Both the position numbers and the translations under genes were made by a program. This document shows positions 8,712 through 17,683 of a stretch of 64,000 nt of DNA, piece after piece; within the stretch, counting starts at the first letter, position 1; every line of letters begins with the position of its first letter. The stretch is from contig JADBXR010000002.1 of NCBI GenBank assembly GCA_020403425.1, positions 310,001 through 374,000 on the forward strand. Reading direction: 5' to 3'. Source of the DNA: Chitinophagaceae bacterium (GTDB lineage Bacteria > Bacteroidota > Bacteroidia > Chitinophagales > Chitinophagaceae). The notes beneath the pieces are model-generated. The model was not told where the DNA came from and did not search any database. It worked only from the letters and a program-made list of their open reading frames with translations.

Positions 8712-9578
8712 TTATTTTAGTGCAGCAGACGGTTTGGCCAGTTGGATCTCTTTCCAGATGCGCGTAGGTTTCCCCTGTTTGCCTCCACCGCCGATACGGG
8801 CCAGCGAACCGCTGCCAATGGACAGCCCTACACCGCCACCACGGCCGAAAGAACCAATTCCAAAACCACCGCCAATGGACAATCCACCACCACCACTTCT
8901 GGAACCTGGCTGATCAGGTAAGGTTTCCAACACAAGTCCTACGGCGATCGTTGCCCTGCCGGGGTTGGTAAATGCAGCTTTATTGAGGAAGGATGCCAAT
9001 GGTATGGCCGCTTCATACACCAGTGCACCCGCAGTATTCAATCCGATACCCAATTGGATACCTTCCGTATTGGGTTTGCCATAATCAAAATTTTCTGGTG
9101 TCTTGATCCCGTTGAAGCCAAATAACGAATAGTCTTCCACCGATCCGATCGCTACACGTTTGTTCTGCTGCAACTCTGGCCGGTCATTCAACAGTTTATC
9201 CCCCCGTTGTACACGGTTACCGGTCGGGAAACTGATACCCGCAGCCCCCGCTTCTTCTTTTACACTATGATGATTGATGTACAGCGTAAGTCCTCCCCGC
9301 AGGATCCGCTGAATGGTTACTTCATTGGCAGTTGCGGCAAGAACATAGAGGTTCTCCCGGTCGTTGGACACTGTATACGACAATCCTGTTTTTTCATCGG
9401 CGAAACTGAAAGGCTGTGTCCAGTCATTATCGTCCCCATTTGCCTGTAAACTGTCTTTTTGCCATTGGCTGTTCTGCACCAGATCTGATTGCTGTGCGTT
9501 ACGCGATGAACCACAAGCAGCCAGGACGATGATACCACCCAGCAACAGCGAGGAAAAAAGGGCCGTGTATGTTTTCAT
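8712..9578 (-). CDS. Glycine-rich outer-surface lipoprotein with possible CBM9-like fold
   Basis: 288 residues from the ATG at 9578; a TTG 6 bp upstream is less likely. The signal peptide ends in a lipobox (VLAAC, then GSS). The middle resembles carbohydrate-binding family 9/DOMON-type sequences (DDNDW near the start of the mature protein, a later AAIPL), which is only a weak similarity. The C-terminal third has an unusual tract of GGGG, SIGGG and GRGGG repeats (roughly residues 225-270) before a charged end. It is the last gene on the rhamnose strand, 155 bp after the kinase, so it may or may not be part of that operon. Function unknown. Confidence 0.75.
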   Translation of the reverse strand: MKTYTALFSSLLLGGIIVLAACGSSRNAQQSDLVQNSQWQKDSLQANGDDNDWTQPFSFADEKTGLSYTVSNDRENLYVLAATANEVTIQRILRGGLTLYINHHSVKEEAGAAGISFPTGNRVQRGDKLLNDRPELQQNKRVAIGSVEDYSLFGFNGIKTPENFDYGKPNTEGIQLGIGLNTAGALVYEAAIPLASFLNKAAFTNPGRATIAVGLVLETLPDQPGSRSGGGGLSIGGGFGIGSFGRGGGVGLSIGSGSLARIGGGGKQGKPTRIWKEIQLAKPSAALK

Positions 9579-9733
9579 AACCAATACTTTACAGTTTGTA
9601 TAGGCAAAGGTACGATAAGCAATAACCCCGGTCTCTAAAGTTACGTTAAGAAAAGAACGCTTTGTCAGGAAAAGCTATATGGCAAATGAAAAAGAGAATA
9701 CTGCAGGAACGATTGTTATGTCATATTCCCTGA

Positions 9734-11101
9734 TCACCGGGCAACGGTATAGTATTTCAGGTCCACCATATCTCCCGGAACGGGTTGGTTGTTCCAATCG
9801 TCATGAATGGCCAATGCGGCACCCATGGCTGATGCCTGCGATACGGAAGCTGCATATATTTCCATCTTGGGGAATGCATGTGCCAGCATGTGCATGTACA
9901 AGGTGTTACGGGCGAAACCCCCATCCACAAATATCCGGGCCGGCGGCTGTTTGGATAATACCAATGAGACTGAGATCTGCTGTTGCTGAATAAGATCGAA
10001 TATAAGCTGGTGATAGGCTTCTTCAACGGTACCGAATACCGAAAGGTCCCTCGTCACAAAAGCCGAATGCTGTAAACCGGTCATTGCATCCTTTGCTGTA
10101 TGATCTGCGCGTAACCCTGCATATATGGACGGATCAAAAGTCATGGTCTGATAGAACCGCTCCTGAACTGCAAAATGGGCAGAGATCCTCTTTACTTCCT
10201 GTCCATGTTCATTACCCGCGAATATTCTTGAAGCTTTCACGGGCCGGCGGTGATAATCCAGGTAACAGAGGCAATCCTGCCTGAGCTCTTCTTCGGTCAG
10301 TGGCTCGTTGTTGAACGGATTGAGACTGATACACCAGGTTCCTGTGGAGATCAGGATGAATGGTTCCGAAAAAGAACGCAGGTAGGGGACCAATGCTGCG
10401 GAGCTATCATGCATACCGATCCCGGCTTTCAGCTGTTGGCCTTTCAGTTCAATGGCGATCGTGGCATCCGACCTGAGTACGGGGGGAAATTTTTCATCCA
10501 GTTGCTCGTCGTACACCCATTCATGATATTGCTTCCTGGCAAAATCCCATAATGCCGTATGGCAACCGATACTTGTGATCTCTGCCGCCGGTTTACCACT
10601 AACAAGATAACTGATATATTGGGGCAGGTGCAGTGAATATGCTACCTTCTCATACCATCCCGGCCGTTGGTGCAGTAAGCGGTATATCTGCAGGCCCGAA
10701 TTCAGGTTACCCAGTACCGGTGATGCTGTTGCAAGTGAAAAAGCGATCTGTCCGCCATATTTTGCATAAAATGTTTCCTGCAGTTCCTCCGGATAAGGAT
10801 TCAGGTAGTTGTATAAAGCACCTACGGGATCACCCTTATCATCTATATGAACAAAACTGGCGCCATAGGCAGATACGTTCACGGCCTTGATAACGAAATC
10901 CGCAAGCAATATAGCTTCTGCCAGCATTTCGTGTATCCAGCTGGTGAGTGCCTGAATATCGTCACAGGCAAAACCATCTTCATCAGTGATCTCTGCAAAA
11001 TGCACTGAACGCTCGTAAACGATTTGATACTGTTCCGAGAAAAGAAAGAACTTTTTATTCGTCTTTCCGATATCAAATATGGCAATTACCGGTATGGGCA
11101 T
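9734..11101 (-). CDS. FGGY-family carbohydrate kinase, probable L-rhamnulokinase
   Basis: 455 residues with the two actin-like FGGY domains: the N-terminal phosphate-binding stretch FDIGKTNKK (about 9-17) and the C-terminal ATP-site glycine motifs STGTW and VDGGFARN. The family phosphorylates ketoses and alditols. Its place between rhamnose isomerase and the lipoprotein, in a cluster with transporter, mutarotase and aldolase, makes phosphorylation of L-rhamnulose at C1 the most likely reaction, although it is not a classical RhaB by sequence. An L-fuculokinase-type activity is the main alternative. It begins 31 bp after the rhaI stop. Confidence 0.87.
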   Translation of the reverse strand: MPIPVIAIFDIGKTNKKFFLFSEQYQIVYERSVHFAEITDEDGFACDDIQALTSWIHEMLAEAILLADFVIKAVNVSAYGASFVHIDDKGDPVGALYNYLNPYPEELQETFYAKYGGQIAFSLATASPVLGNLNSGLQIYRLLHQRPGWYEKVAYSLHLPQYISYLVSGKPAAEITSIGCHTALWDFARKQYHEWVYDEQLDEKFPPVLRSDATIAIELKGQQLKAGIGMHDSSAALVPYLRSFSEPFILISTGTWCISLNPFNNEPLTEEELRQDCLCYLDYHRRPVKASRIFAGNEHGQEVKRISAHFAVQERFYQTMTFDPSIYAGLRADHTAKDAMTGLQHSAFVTRDLSVFGTVEEAYHQLIFDLIQQQQISVSLVLSKQPPARIFVDGGFARNTLYMHMLAHAFPKMEIYAASVSQASAMGAALAIHDDWNNQPVPGDMVDLKYYTVAR

Positions 11102-11132
11102 GCTTATTTACCCTGGTCTTTTGTTTTACGAA

Positions 11133-12407
11133 TCAGAGACCGGTAGCCTTATGCTGCTCCCCTCTCTGTTGAATCAGTCTTTCTCGTATCTTTTGTTCGC
11201 GGAACAGTTCCAAGGGTGCTAGGGCCGCACCTGAGCGAAGCCTGGCTTCCGCTACGATCGGTCTCACATCTGTACGGTAGGCCTGTTGCAATATTTCCTG
11301 AGCAGTTGCCACATCATTGTTCTCCTGTGCATCCTGTAACGCTCTGGTATCAACCAATAAGGCTTGTGCATACGCTATCATGATGGCTTCCACACTCTGC
11401 AGCAGGTCTTCCAGCGGATCTTTGATGTTGTGTGAGGCGTCGATCATCCAACCCAGGTCCCTGGCGTGGTTCATCGACCGTACATCCATCCCCTCTACCA
11501 GTTCGTTGAAGATGAGGAATAACTGGTAAGGATCAATGCTGCCTACGGTCAGGTCATCATCTCCATATTTACTATCATTGAAGTGAAAACCTCCCAGCTT
11601 TTTTTCGTTCAGTAACAAAGCAACGATCTGCTGTATATTGGCATTCGGAAGGTGATGACCCAGATCCACCAGTGTATAGGCTTTGTCGCCCAGTTTATTG
11701 GCATACAGCAGGGATTGGCCCCAGTCGCCCACCGTCATCGAATAAAAATTGGGTTCGAACGCTTTGTATTCCACGAATATTTTCCAGTCGGCCGGTAAAG
11801 CGGCATAGATCTCCCGTAACCCTTCCAACGTATTTTCAAACGCCTTTCTGAAATTGAGTTGTCCCGGAAAAGAGGACCCATCTGAGAGCCATACGGTCAG
11901 TGATTGTGACCCCAATTCTACCCCATGCCTGATCACTTCCTTATTATGCGCAATGGCCTGTTGGCGTACGGCCCGGTTCACATGTTGCAGTGAGCCGAAT
12001 TTATAGCTCAGCTTCTGTCCCGGCTGATCCTGGAAGGTATTGGAGTTGACTGCATCAAAACGGAGACCGTATGCTGCGGCCAGTTCCTTTATCTTTTTGG
12101 CATCCGAAGGGATATCCCAGGGAATATGCAGTGATATGGCGCCACTCGAACGGTTCAATGCATGCAGGAGTCCCACATCTGCTATCTTCTCTTCCAGTGT
12201 ACCGGGCTCTCCGCCACCGCTAAAGCGGCCGAATCGGGTACCACCTGTGCCCAGGGCCCAGGAAGGGATGGCTATCTGGAAATCGATCAGTTTTTCTATA
12301 ATGGTATCCACTCCTGTCAGTTCGCCAGCTATGGAACTGAACCGGCGGGTATGCGCAGACAGCCTGGCTTCATTATGTGCAGCAATCGTTTGGACATTGA
12401 TCAGCAT
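11133..12407 (-). CDS. rhaI: L-rhamnose isomerase (non-RhaA, Pseudomonas/Rhizobium type)
   Basis: 424-residue TIM-barrel sugar isomerase of the RhaI type, which interconverts L-rhamnose and L-rhamnulose using divalent metal ions. Recognisable blocks are the N-terminal IPSWALGTGGTRFGRF, the SLHIPWDIP region, and the metal-site segment HFNDSKYGDDD in the second half. The length matches the family. The ATG at 12407 follows rhaM by 21 bp on the same strand. With the mutarotase, kinase and aldolase on either side it supplies the second step of the rhamnose route. Confidence 0.93.
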   Translation of the reverse strand: MLINVQTIAAHNEARLSAHTRRFSSIAGELTGVDTIIEKLIDFQIAIPSWALGTGGTRFGRFSGGGEPGTLEEKIADVGLLHALNRSSGAISLHIPWDIPSDAKKIKELAAAYGLRFDAVNSNTFQDQPGQKLSYKFGSLQHVNRAVRQQAIAHNKEVIRHGVELGSQSLTVWLSDGSSFPGQLNFRKAFENTLEGLREIYAALPADWKIFVEYKAFEPNFYSMTVGDWGQSLLYANKLGDKAYTLVDLGHHLPNANIQQIVALLLNEKKLGGFHFNDSKYGDDDLTVGSIDPYQLFLIFNELVEGMDVRSMNHARDLGWMIDASHNIKDPLEDLLQSVEAIMIAYAQALLVDTRALQDAQENNDVATAQEILQQAYRTDVRPIVAEARLRSGAALAPLELFREQKIRERLIQQRGEQHKATGL

Positions 12408-12428
12408 GATCTGTTGTTTTGAGAAGTA

Positions 12429-12743
12429 TTAAGGTAAGTAAAACACTTCACGCAGCGGGCGTGATACCGGAGAATTATCAGGATGCGTGTCCATTATGTC
12501 CTTCATGTAGGCCCACCACTTTTTCTTGACCGGATGAGAGGGCAATAGGTCCATCTTGGATGGTTCTGATGCCACCATCACCCCAAAAAGCTCACCCGTA
12601 GCCTCATCCAGGAAAATAGAATACCCGGCAATACCCGTTTCTTTCAGCAATCGCTGTAATTCCGGCCAGATCTCTTTATGGCGTTTTTCGTATTCCGATT
12701 CACAGCCCTTATGCAGTTGCATTTTAAATGCGATCCTGTTCAT
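12429..12743 (-). CDS. rhaM: L-rhamnose mutarotase
   Basis: 104 residues, exactly the usual length, starting at the ATG at 12743 (MNRIAFKMQLHKG). A longer open frame upstream to 12809 lacks any family similarity. The enzyme interconverts alpha and beta anomers of L-rhamnopyranose, feeding the isomerase. The conserved segment EKRHKEIWPEL carries the active-site histidine (H22), and the family tryptophans (KKWWAYM) are present. It sits between the aldolase gene and rhaI with short gaps, consistent with a single transcript. Confidence 0.95.
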   Translation of the reverse strand: MNRIAFKMQLHKGCESEYEKRHKEIWPELQRLLKETGIAGYSIFLDEATGELFGVMVASEPSKMDLLPSHPVKKKWWAYMKDIMDTHPDNSPVSRPLREVFYLP

Positions 12744-12809
12744 GATGGTAATTTTTAAAAGCAGATTGATAATTCCCTCATCATCAACCCTTCGATTGCT
12801 GTATAACAT

Positions 12810-14927
12810 CTATCGTACGAATGCCATGGCAATACCGCCATCCACATTCAGCACATTACCGGTCGATTTGTTCAACAGGCCACCAACAAAGGCGAAACAG
12901 GCATCCGCGATATCACTGGGATTGATGATCTCGTTCAACAAAGTTCTTTTTGCGTAAAAAGCAGGCAAATCCTCCACTTTCACGCCATAGGCTTTTGCCC
13001 GACCCTCGGCCCAGGCACCTGCCCATATCTTGCTGTCACTGATGACCGCATCAGGATTCACTACGTTCACACGGATCCTATCGGCCCCCAATTCTGCTGC
13101 ATTCAACCTGCTCAGGTGAAGCTGTGCTGCTTTTGCAGAACCGTATCCGGCATTATTCGGACCGCTCACCAATGCATTCTTACTAACGATATTCAAAACA
13201 TCTCCGCCCATACCCTGTTTGCGCATAATGGAAACTCCTTCCTGTGTAACTGCGAACTGCCCTTTCACCAACACGTCGTACAACAGGTCCCAATCCTTAT
13301 CGGTATGCTCCTCGATCGGTTTTGAGATAGAGAGTCCGGCACAGTTCACAACAATGTCCACCCCGCCAAAAGCAAGCGCTGCCGTTGTATAGGCTTTTTC
13401 GATAGCTTCACGGTTGGTCACATCCAGCAATACGGTAGTGCAGACATCTTTACCAAATTGCTGCAGAAAATATTCTTTGGCAATAGACAGTCTCTCGGCA
13501 TCATTATCGTTCACAACAATGCAGGCACCCTCTTCGGCAAATTTTCTGGCAATGGCTTTCCCAATACCACCGGCACTGCCTGTGACCAGCGCCACGCGTC
13601 CGGATAAAGCTTTGGGTTTGGGCATACGCTGCAGTTTGGCCTCTTCCAGTAACCAGTATTCAATATTGAATGCTTCCTGGTGGGGAAGTGACGTGTAACT
13701 GGAGATCGCTTCGGCCCCGCGCATCACATTGATGGCATTGATGTAAAACTCTGCAGCTACCCTTGCGGTCTGTTTGTTGGCAGCAAAAGTGAACATGCCC
13801 ACACCCGGGTAAAGGATGACAACCGGGTTCGCATCGCGCATTGCAGGACTATTGGGGTGTTTGCAATTGTTATAATAGGTGGCATACATGGTTCGGTATG
13901 CATCAAAAACCGGGGCCAGCTTTTCTTTGATGGCGGCCATATCATTCAGATCCGCATCTGCAGCCAGAGGCAGTACCAGCGGGCTGATCTTGGTCCGTAG
14001 AAAATGGTCAGGACAGGAAGTACCCATCGGCGCCAGCCTGTCAAGGTCTTTTGAATTGATGAAGTCAAGTACACGTTCATCATCCGTAAAATGCCCCACC
14101 ATACGATTGCCGGAGGAACAGAATCCTCTGAGCAAGGGTGCAAGGGCGGCAGCCTGTGCCTTTCTTTGCTCTTCCGGAAGTGATTGCATCTTTGCCCCTC
14201 CGAATACCGTCTTGTTTTTTGCTACCGCATCTTCAATATAGGTCGCACAGGCTTCGATCACTTCGAGTGTGTTGATGTAACTTTCATACGCAGTATCACC
14301 CCAGGTGAATAACCCATGAGACCCCAGCATGATGCCACGGATACCCGGGTTTTCATCCAGGCAGGCTTTAAGCTGCAACCCGAGATCGAAACCGGGGCGC
14401 TGCCAGTCCACCCAGCCAATAGTTCCCTTGAACAGCTCTTGCGTGATCCTTTTACCATCTTTAGCGGCAGCAATGGCAATGGCTGCATCGGGGTGCAGGT
14501 GATCGATATGTTTGAAGGGAAGGAACCCATGCAAAGGTGTATCGATCGATGGTGCTTTGGAGGCCAGGTCGAAAATGCAGTGATTGAATAGGTCCACCAT
14601 CTCATCTTCCTGTTCAATACCTCGATATACATTCTTCAAACTGCGTAACCTATTTACATATAATGCCGCAAGCCCGCTGGCCTTGAGTGTGCCCAGATCG
14701 CCACCACTTCCTTTCACCCACATTACTTCTGTATCCTCACCCGTTAACGGATCTTTGGCCATGGCTTTGCAGGAGGTATTGCCTCCGCCATAGTTCGTCA
14801 GGCGCAGATCGGCACCCAACAGATTGGATCGGTAGATCAATAAAGCCACTTCATCTCCAGCCATGGTGGCTGCTTTGGCATCATCCCAGAGATAACTTAC
14901 CTGTTTGAATTCTTTTCTTGTGTTCAC
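12810..14927 (-). CDS. rhaEW: Bifunctional rhamnulose-1-phosphate aldolase / L-lactaldehyde dehydrogenase
   Basis: 705-residue fusion. Residues about 20-430 are a class II aldolase/adducin domain with histidine-rich metal-site segments (HLHPDA near 143 and GSHGLF near 202). Residues about 440-705 are a short-chain dehydrogenase with TGSAGGIG (449-456) and catalytic YGSAK (595-599). This is the arrangement described in bacilli and others as RhaEW, cleaving L-rhamnulose-1-phosphate to DHAP and L-lactaldehyde and oxidising the latter. The start is a GTG at 14927: the conserved FKQVSYLWDDAKAA begins eight codons later and no ATG precedes it in frame. It is 29 bp downstream of rhaT. Confidence 0.93.
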   Translation of the reverse strand: MNTRKEFKQVSYLWDDAKAATMAGDEVALLIYRSNLLGADLRLTNYGGGNTSCKAMAKDPLTGEDTEVMWVKGSGGDLGTLKASGLAALYVNRLRSLKNVYRGIEQEDEMVDLFNHCIFDLASKAPSIDTPLHGFLPFKHIDHLHPDAAIAIAAAKDGKRITQELFKGTIGWVDWQRPGFDLGLQLKACLDENPGIRGIMLGSHGLFTWGDTAYESYINTLEVIEACATYIEDAVAKNKTVFGGAKMQSLPEEQRKAQAAALAPLLRGFCSSGNRMVGHFTDDERVLDFINSKDLDRLAPMGTSCPDHFLRTKISPLVLPLAADADLNDMAAIKEKLAPVFDAYRTMYATYYNNCKHPNSPAMRDANPVVILYPGVGMFTFAANKQTARVAAEFYINAINVMRGAEAISSYTSLPHQEAFNIEYWLLEEAKLQRMPKPKALSGRVALVTGSAGGIGKAIARKFAEEGACIVVNDNDAERLSIAKEYFLQQFGKDVCTTVLLDVTNREAIEKAYTTAALAFGGVDIVVNCAGLSISKPIEEHTDKDWDLLYDVLVKGQFAVTQEGVSIMRKQGMGGDVLNIVSKNALVSGPNNAGYGSAKAAQLHLSRLNAAELGADRIRVNVVNPDAVISDSKIWAGAWAEGRAKAYGVKVEDLPAFYAKRTLLNEIINPSDIADACFAFVGGLLNKSTGNVLNVDGGIAMAFVR

Positions 14928-14956
14928 TGTCTATATCAATTATACTGTTTCAGCTA

Positions 14957-16042
14957 TTATTTGGGTAACGAGTTTCCATAACCAACGATCAGGACAGATG
15001 CCATGATGGTAAGGATACCTATGGTAATGGTAGTTTTTGTTTGTTTACTCACGCCTTTCCACTCTTTCAGCACAATGCCCCACATATTGGCCACCAGTAT
15101 GATGAAAGACATATGCAGTATCCAGGAACTGGCCCCGTTCCCCATCTTACTCTCTCCCATACCGTAGAAAAAGAACTGGAGAAACCAGGTGGTACCCGCC
15201 AATGCACTAAAGAAATAGTTCTTGAAAAGTGGCGTTCCCTTATTGGTATAATCACCGAACGACTTGTTCCTTGCGTTCAGGATCATGCTCCAGATGAAAT
15301 TGGTGGTGAGTCCACCCCAGAGCACTACCACAAAGATCACGTTGTTCTGGAAAAGGAAATTGCCCTCACCGGGGTGAGCGGCCTGCCAGGCGGCATTGGC
15401 CACATCGGCCATGGGTTTGCCCGCTTCTATCCCAAAATTGAAGAAAGCGCTGAGTATACCTGAGATGGTGGCGATGACCAGCCCTTTTACCAGGCTGAAC
15501 TCACTGACCGAGGCTTTTTGCTCTTCTGCACTCAGATTTTTTTCTTTCATCATACCGGCCCTGCCACAGATGGCGATACCGGCTATGCAAACCAGCACTC
15601 CCAATAACACCCATTGTCCGCCGGTATTGTGCAGCATAAAACTCAGCGTCTGTGTTTCCTTACCCTCAGTGGGAACATAATTGTAATACACAGCGGGGAT
15701 AAGCGAGCCAAAGGCCGAGCAGAAACCCAGTATCACCGAATTACCCAGGCTCATCCCCAGGTAACGTACGCCCAGTCCATACATCAACCCGCCAATACCC
15801 CATAAGAGTCCCATCAGGAAAGTGGTGCCTATGATGTTCGAAGGCGTTTGTCTGATGATATCGGCAAAACTCGGTATGGTGAGCCAGGCCGCCAATGGCG
15901 GTACGATCAGCCAGGAAAAGAGCCCACCAACGATCCAGAAACTTTCCCAGTTCCACCCCTTGACCTTTTTGAAGGGCATGTAAAAACTGCCCGAGGCAAA
16001 ACCGCCTATAAAATGGAAAATGACACCCAGTATGATACCCAT
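14957..16042 (-). CDS. rhaT: L-rhamnose/H+ symporter
   Basis: 361 residues, about ten hydrophobic segments, starting MGIILGVIFHFIGGFASGSF; the opening PFKKVKGWNWESFW is characteristic of RhaT, an inner-membrane proton symporter of the drug/metabolite transporter superfamily. It is the first gene of the leftward rhamnose cluster and divergent from the GntR-type regulator at 16216. A perfect 15-bp palindrome (16071-16085) lies 28 bp upstream of its start, a plausible regulator-binding site. Confidence 0.95.
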   Translation of the reverse strand: MGIILGVIFHFIGGFASGSFYMPFKKVKGWNWESFWIVGGLFSWLIVPPLAAWLTIPSFADIIRQTPSNIIGTTFLMGLLWGIGGLMYGLGVRYLGMSLGNSVILGFCSAFGSLIPAVYYNYVPTEGKETQTLSFMLHNTGGQWVLLGVLVCIAGIAICGRAGMMKEKNLSAEEQKASVSEFSLVKGLVIATISGILSAFFNFGIEAGKPMADVANAAWQAAHPGEGNFLFQNNVIFVVVLWGGLTTNFIWSMILNARNKSFGDYTNKGTPLFKNYFFSALAGTTWFLQFFFYGMGESKMGNGASSWILHMSFIILVANMWGIVLKEWKGVSKQTKTTITIGILTIMASVLIVGYGNSLPK

Positions 16043-16070
16043 GTGTTATTGTTTTCGATATGGCTAAGCG

Positions 16071-16085
16071 ATAGTAATTTACTAT
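16071..16085. promoter_or_regulatory. Palindrome between rhaT and GntR-type regulator, candidate operator
   Basis: ATAGTAA-T-TTACTAT, perfect 7-bp arms with a single central base. The inner GTAA-T-TTAC fits the loose GT..AC symmetry of GntR-family operators. It is located in the 173-bp divergent region, 28 bp from the rhaT start and 130 bp from the regulator start. Binding by the adjacent regulator is inferred. Confidence 0.5.
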
Positions 16086-16215
16086 ATCCAAAACTATTAT
16101 TCTGCACAGTCCGGCTGTCATGTACCGTCATGCCTGCCAGACCATTGTCTTCCGGCAGGTGTTATTCGCCAATATCCGTATGTTTGAGGACCCTTCGGGG
16201 TCAACACCGGTTGCC

Positions 16216-17247
16216 ATGAACAAGAAAAGTGTTTTCCAGCATCTCTCCATCGATTATTACTCGGCCACACCCAAGTACCTGCAGCTGGCACAAGCCATTA
16301 TCAAAGCCATCGGTAATGGAAATATCCGGAAAGACGATATGCTACCCTCGATCAATGAACTCAGTTTCGAATTCGAGATCGCCAGGGATACGGCGGAAAA
16401 GGGATACAAATATTTAAAATCGATCGGCGTACTGGGCTCTGTTCCAGGCAAAGGCTATTTTGTAAAAGAGACCAACCTCAAACAGCAAAGGAAGATCTTC
16501 CTGCTCTTCAACAAACTGAGTCCGCACAAGAAGATCATCTATGATGCGCTGGTGGCATCGTTGGGAGAGCTTTCATCCATTGACTTTTACATCTACAACA
16601 ACGATTTTGATTTTTTCAAACGGTTGATCCAGAACGCAGATAAGGACTATTCACATTATGTGATCATCCCCCATTTTGTGGAAGGGGGTGAACAGGCGCA
16701 TGAGGTGATAAACCGTATACCCAAAGACAAGCTGATCCTGATGGACAAACTGATACCCGGCATCGAAGGCAGTTACGGCGCTGTGTATGAAAATTTTGAG
16801 AAGGATATCTATGGTGCACTGGAGCAGGCTTTGCCACAACTGGGCAAGTACCATACCCTCAAGATCATTGTTCCGTATAACACGTATCACCCGCAGGAGA
16901 TCTTACAGGGTTTTACCCGTTTCTGTCTGCAATACGCATTCAACTATAAAGTAGTGCACAATATAGCCAATGAACCTATCAAAGAAGGGGAAGCCTATAT
17001 CAACCTAATGGAGGATGACCTGGTGATCCTGATCGAAAAGATACTGTCCACCCATATGAAACTGGGCAAACATGTAGGACTGATCTCATACAATGAAACA
17101 CCCCTGAAAAAGATCATTCTCAATGGCATTACCACGATATCAACCGATTTCCAGATGATGGGAGAAAAAACCGCAGAACTGATACTGAAGCAGTCTTTAC
17201 AACATATCGAGATCCCTTTTTACCTTACCCTTCGGAACTCCCTGTGA
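16216..17247 (+). CDS. GntR-family transcriptional regulator of the rhamnose cluster
   Basis: 343 residues from the ATG at 16216 (MNKKSVFQHLSIDYYSATPK); the frame is open further upstream, but those codons run through a TATGTTTG promoter-like box (16179-16186) and a UUCG hairpin (16189-16202), so the later start is preferred. An N-terminal GntR winged helix (about 18-85, ending SVPGKGYFV) is followed by a periplasmic-binding-like effector domain, as in AraR-type regulators. It is divergent from rhaT, hence the inferred control of rhamnose uptake and breakdown; effector probably L-rhamnose or a phosphorylated intermediate. Confidence 0.88.
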   Translation: MNKKSVFQHLSIDYYSATPKYLQLAQAIIKAIGNGNIRKDDMLPSINELSFEFEIARDTAEKGYKYLKSIGVLGSVPGKGYFVKETNLKQQRKIFLLFNKLSPHKKIIYDALVASLGELSSIDFYIYNNDFDFFKRLIQNADKDYSHYVIIPHFVEGGEQAHEVINRIPKDKLILMDKLIPGIEGSYGAVYENFEKDIYGALEQALPQLGKYHTLKIIVPYNTYHPQEILQGFTRFCLQYAFNYKVVHNIANEPIKEGEAYINLMEDDLVILIEKILSTHMKLGKHVGLISYNETPLKKIILNGITTISTDFQMMGEKTAELILKQSLQHIEIPFYLTLRNSL

Positions 17248-17361
17248 ATGAAGAATCCCCTTTGCAGGGGAAATATCAGGGAAATACCTGGTCCATTGCA
17301 GGCCGACCGGTATGGATACCGGCCAACCCGGGTGAACAGGTTTGGGTAAAAACCGGAAGAA

Positions 17362-17592
17362 TTACTCCTCCTCCTCTTCTTCCTTCGGCAAAGGGTTCCT
17401 GCGTGAAGGAACGATGGTCTCTTCGTCATCGCTCAGGTACACCCAGAAGTCGTAAAGCGCATAAATGTCGCCCGGTGTTTTGGGGCCGCCATTTTCATTG
17501 TTACGCTCGTAAGAACCCAATAACTCACCGGAATATTTCAATTCCTTCAGTTTAGCCTCAAATGATAATTCCTTGAACTGTTCGATAGTCAT
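17362..17592 (-). CDS. Small acidic hypothetical protein
   Basis: 76 residues from the ATG at 17592. No recognised domain. The sequence is hydrophilic with a patterned middle (IYALYDFWVYLSDDEETIV) and ends in a run of six glutamates after PKE. Such small proteins with polyglutamate tails occur in related genomes, but no function is assigned. It stands alone on the minus strand between the rhamnose regulator and the S41 protease, converging on the regulator. Confidence 0.6.
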   Translation of the reverse strand: MTIEQFKELSFEAKLKELKYSGELLGSYERNNENGGPKTPGDIYALYDFWVYLSDDEETIVPSRRNPLPKEEEEEE

Positions 17593-17683
17593 ATTCCTTG
17601 TTGGTTTTGATCGTTTCGTTTACAAACCGGGCGCAATCTAATAAGAAAAACCACAAATTCAGCAAGAGCTTTTCCTTGGCGGC

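Noticed and set aside
16189-16202. GACCC-TTCG-GGGTC hairpin just upstream of the GntR start considered as terminator or RNA switch.
   Set aside because: Only 5 bp stem, no T tract; it may affect translation, but nothing else supports a defined element.
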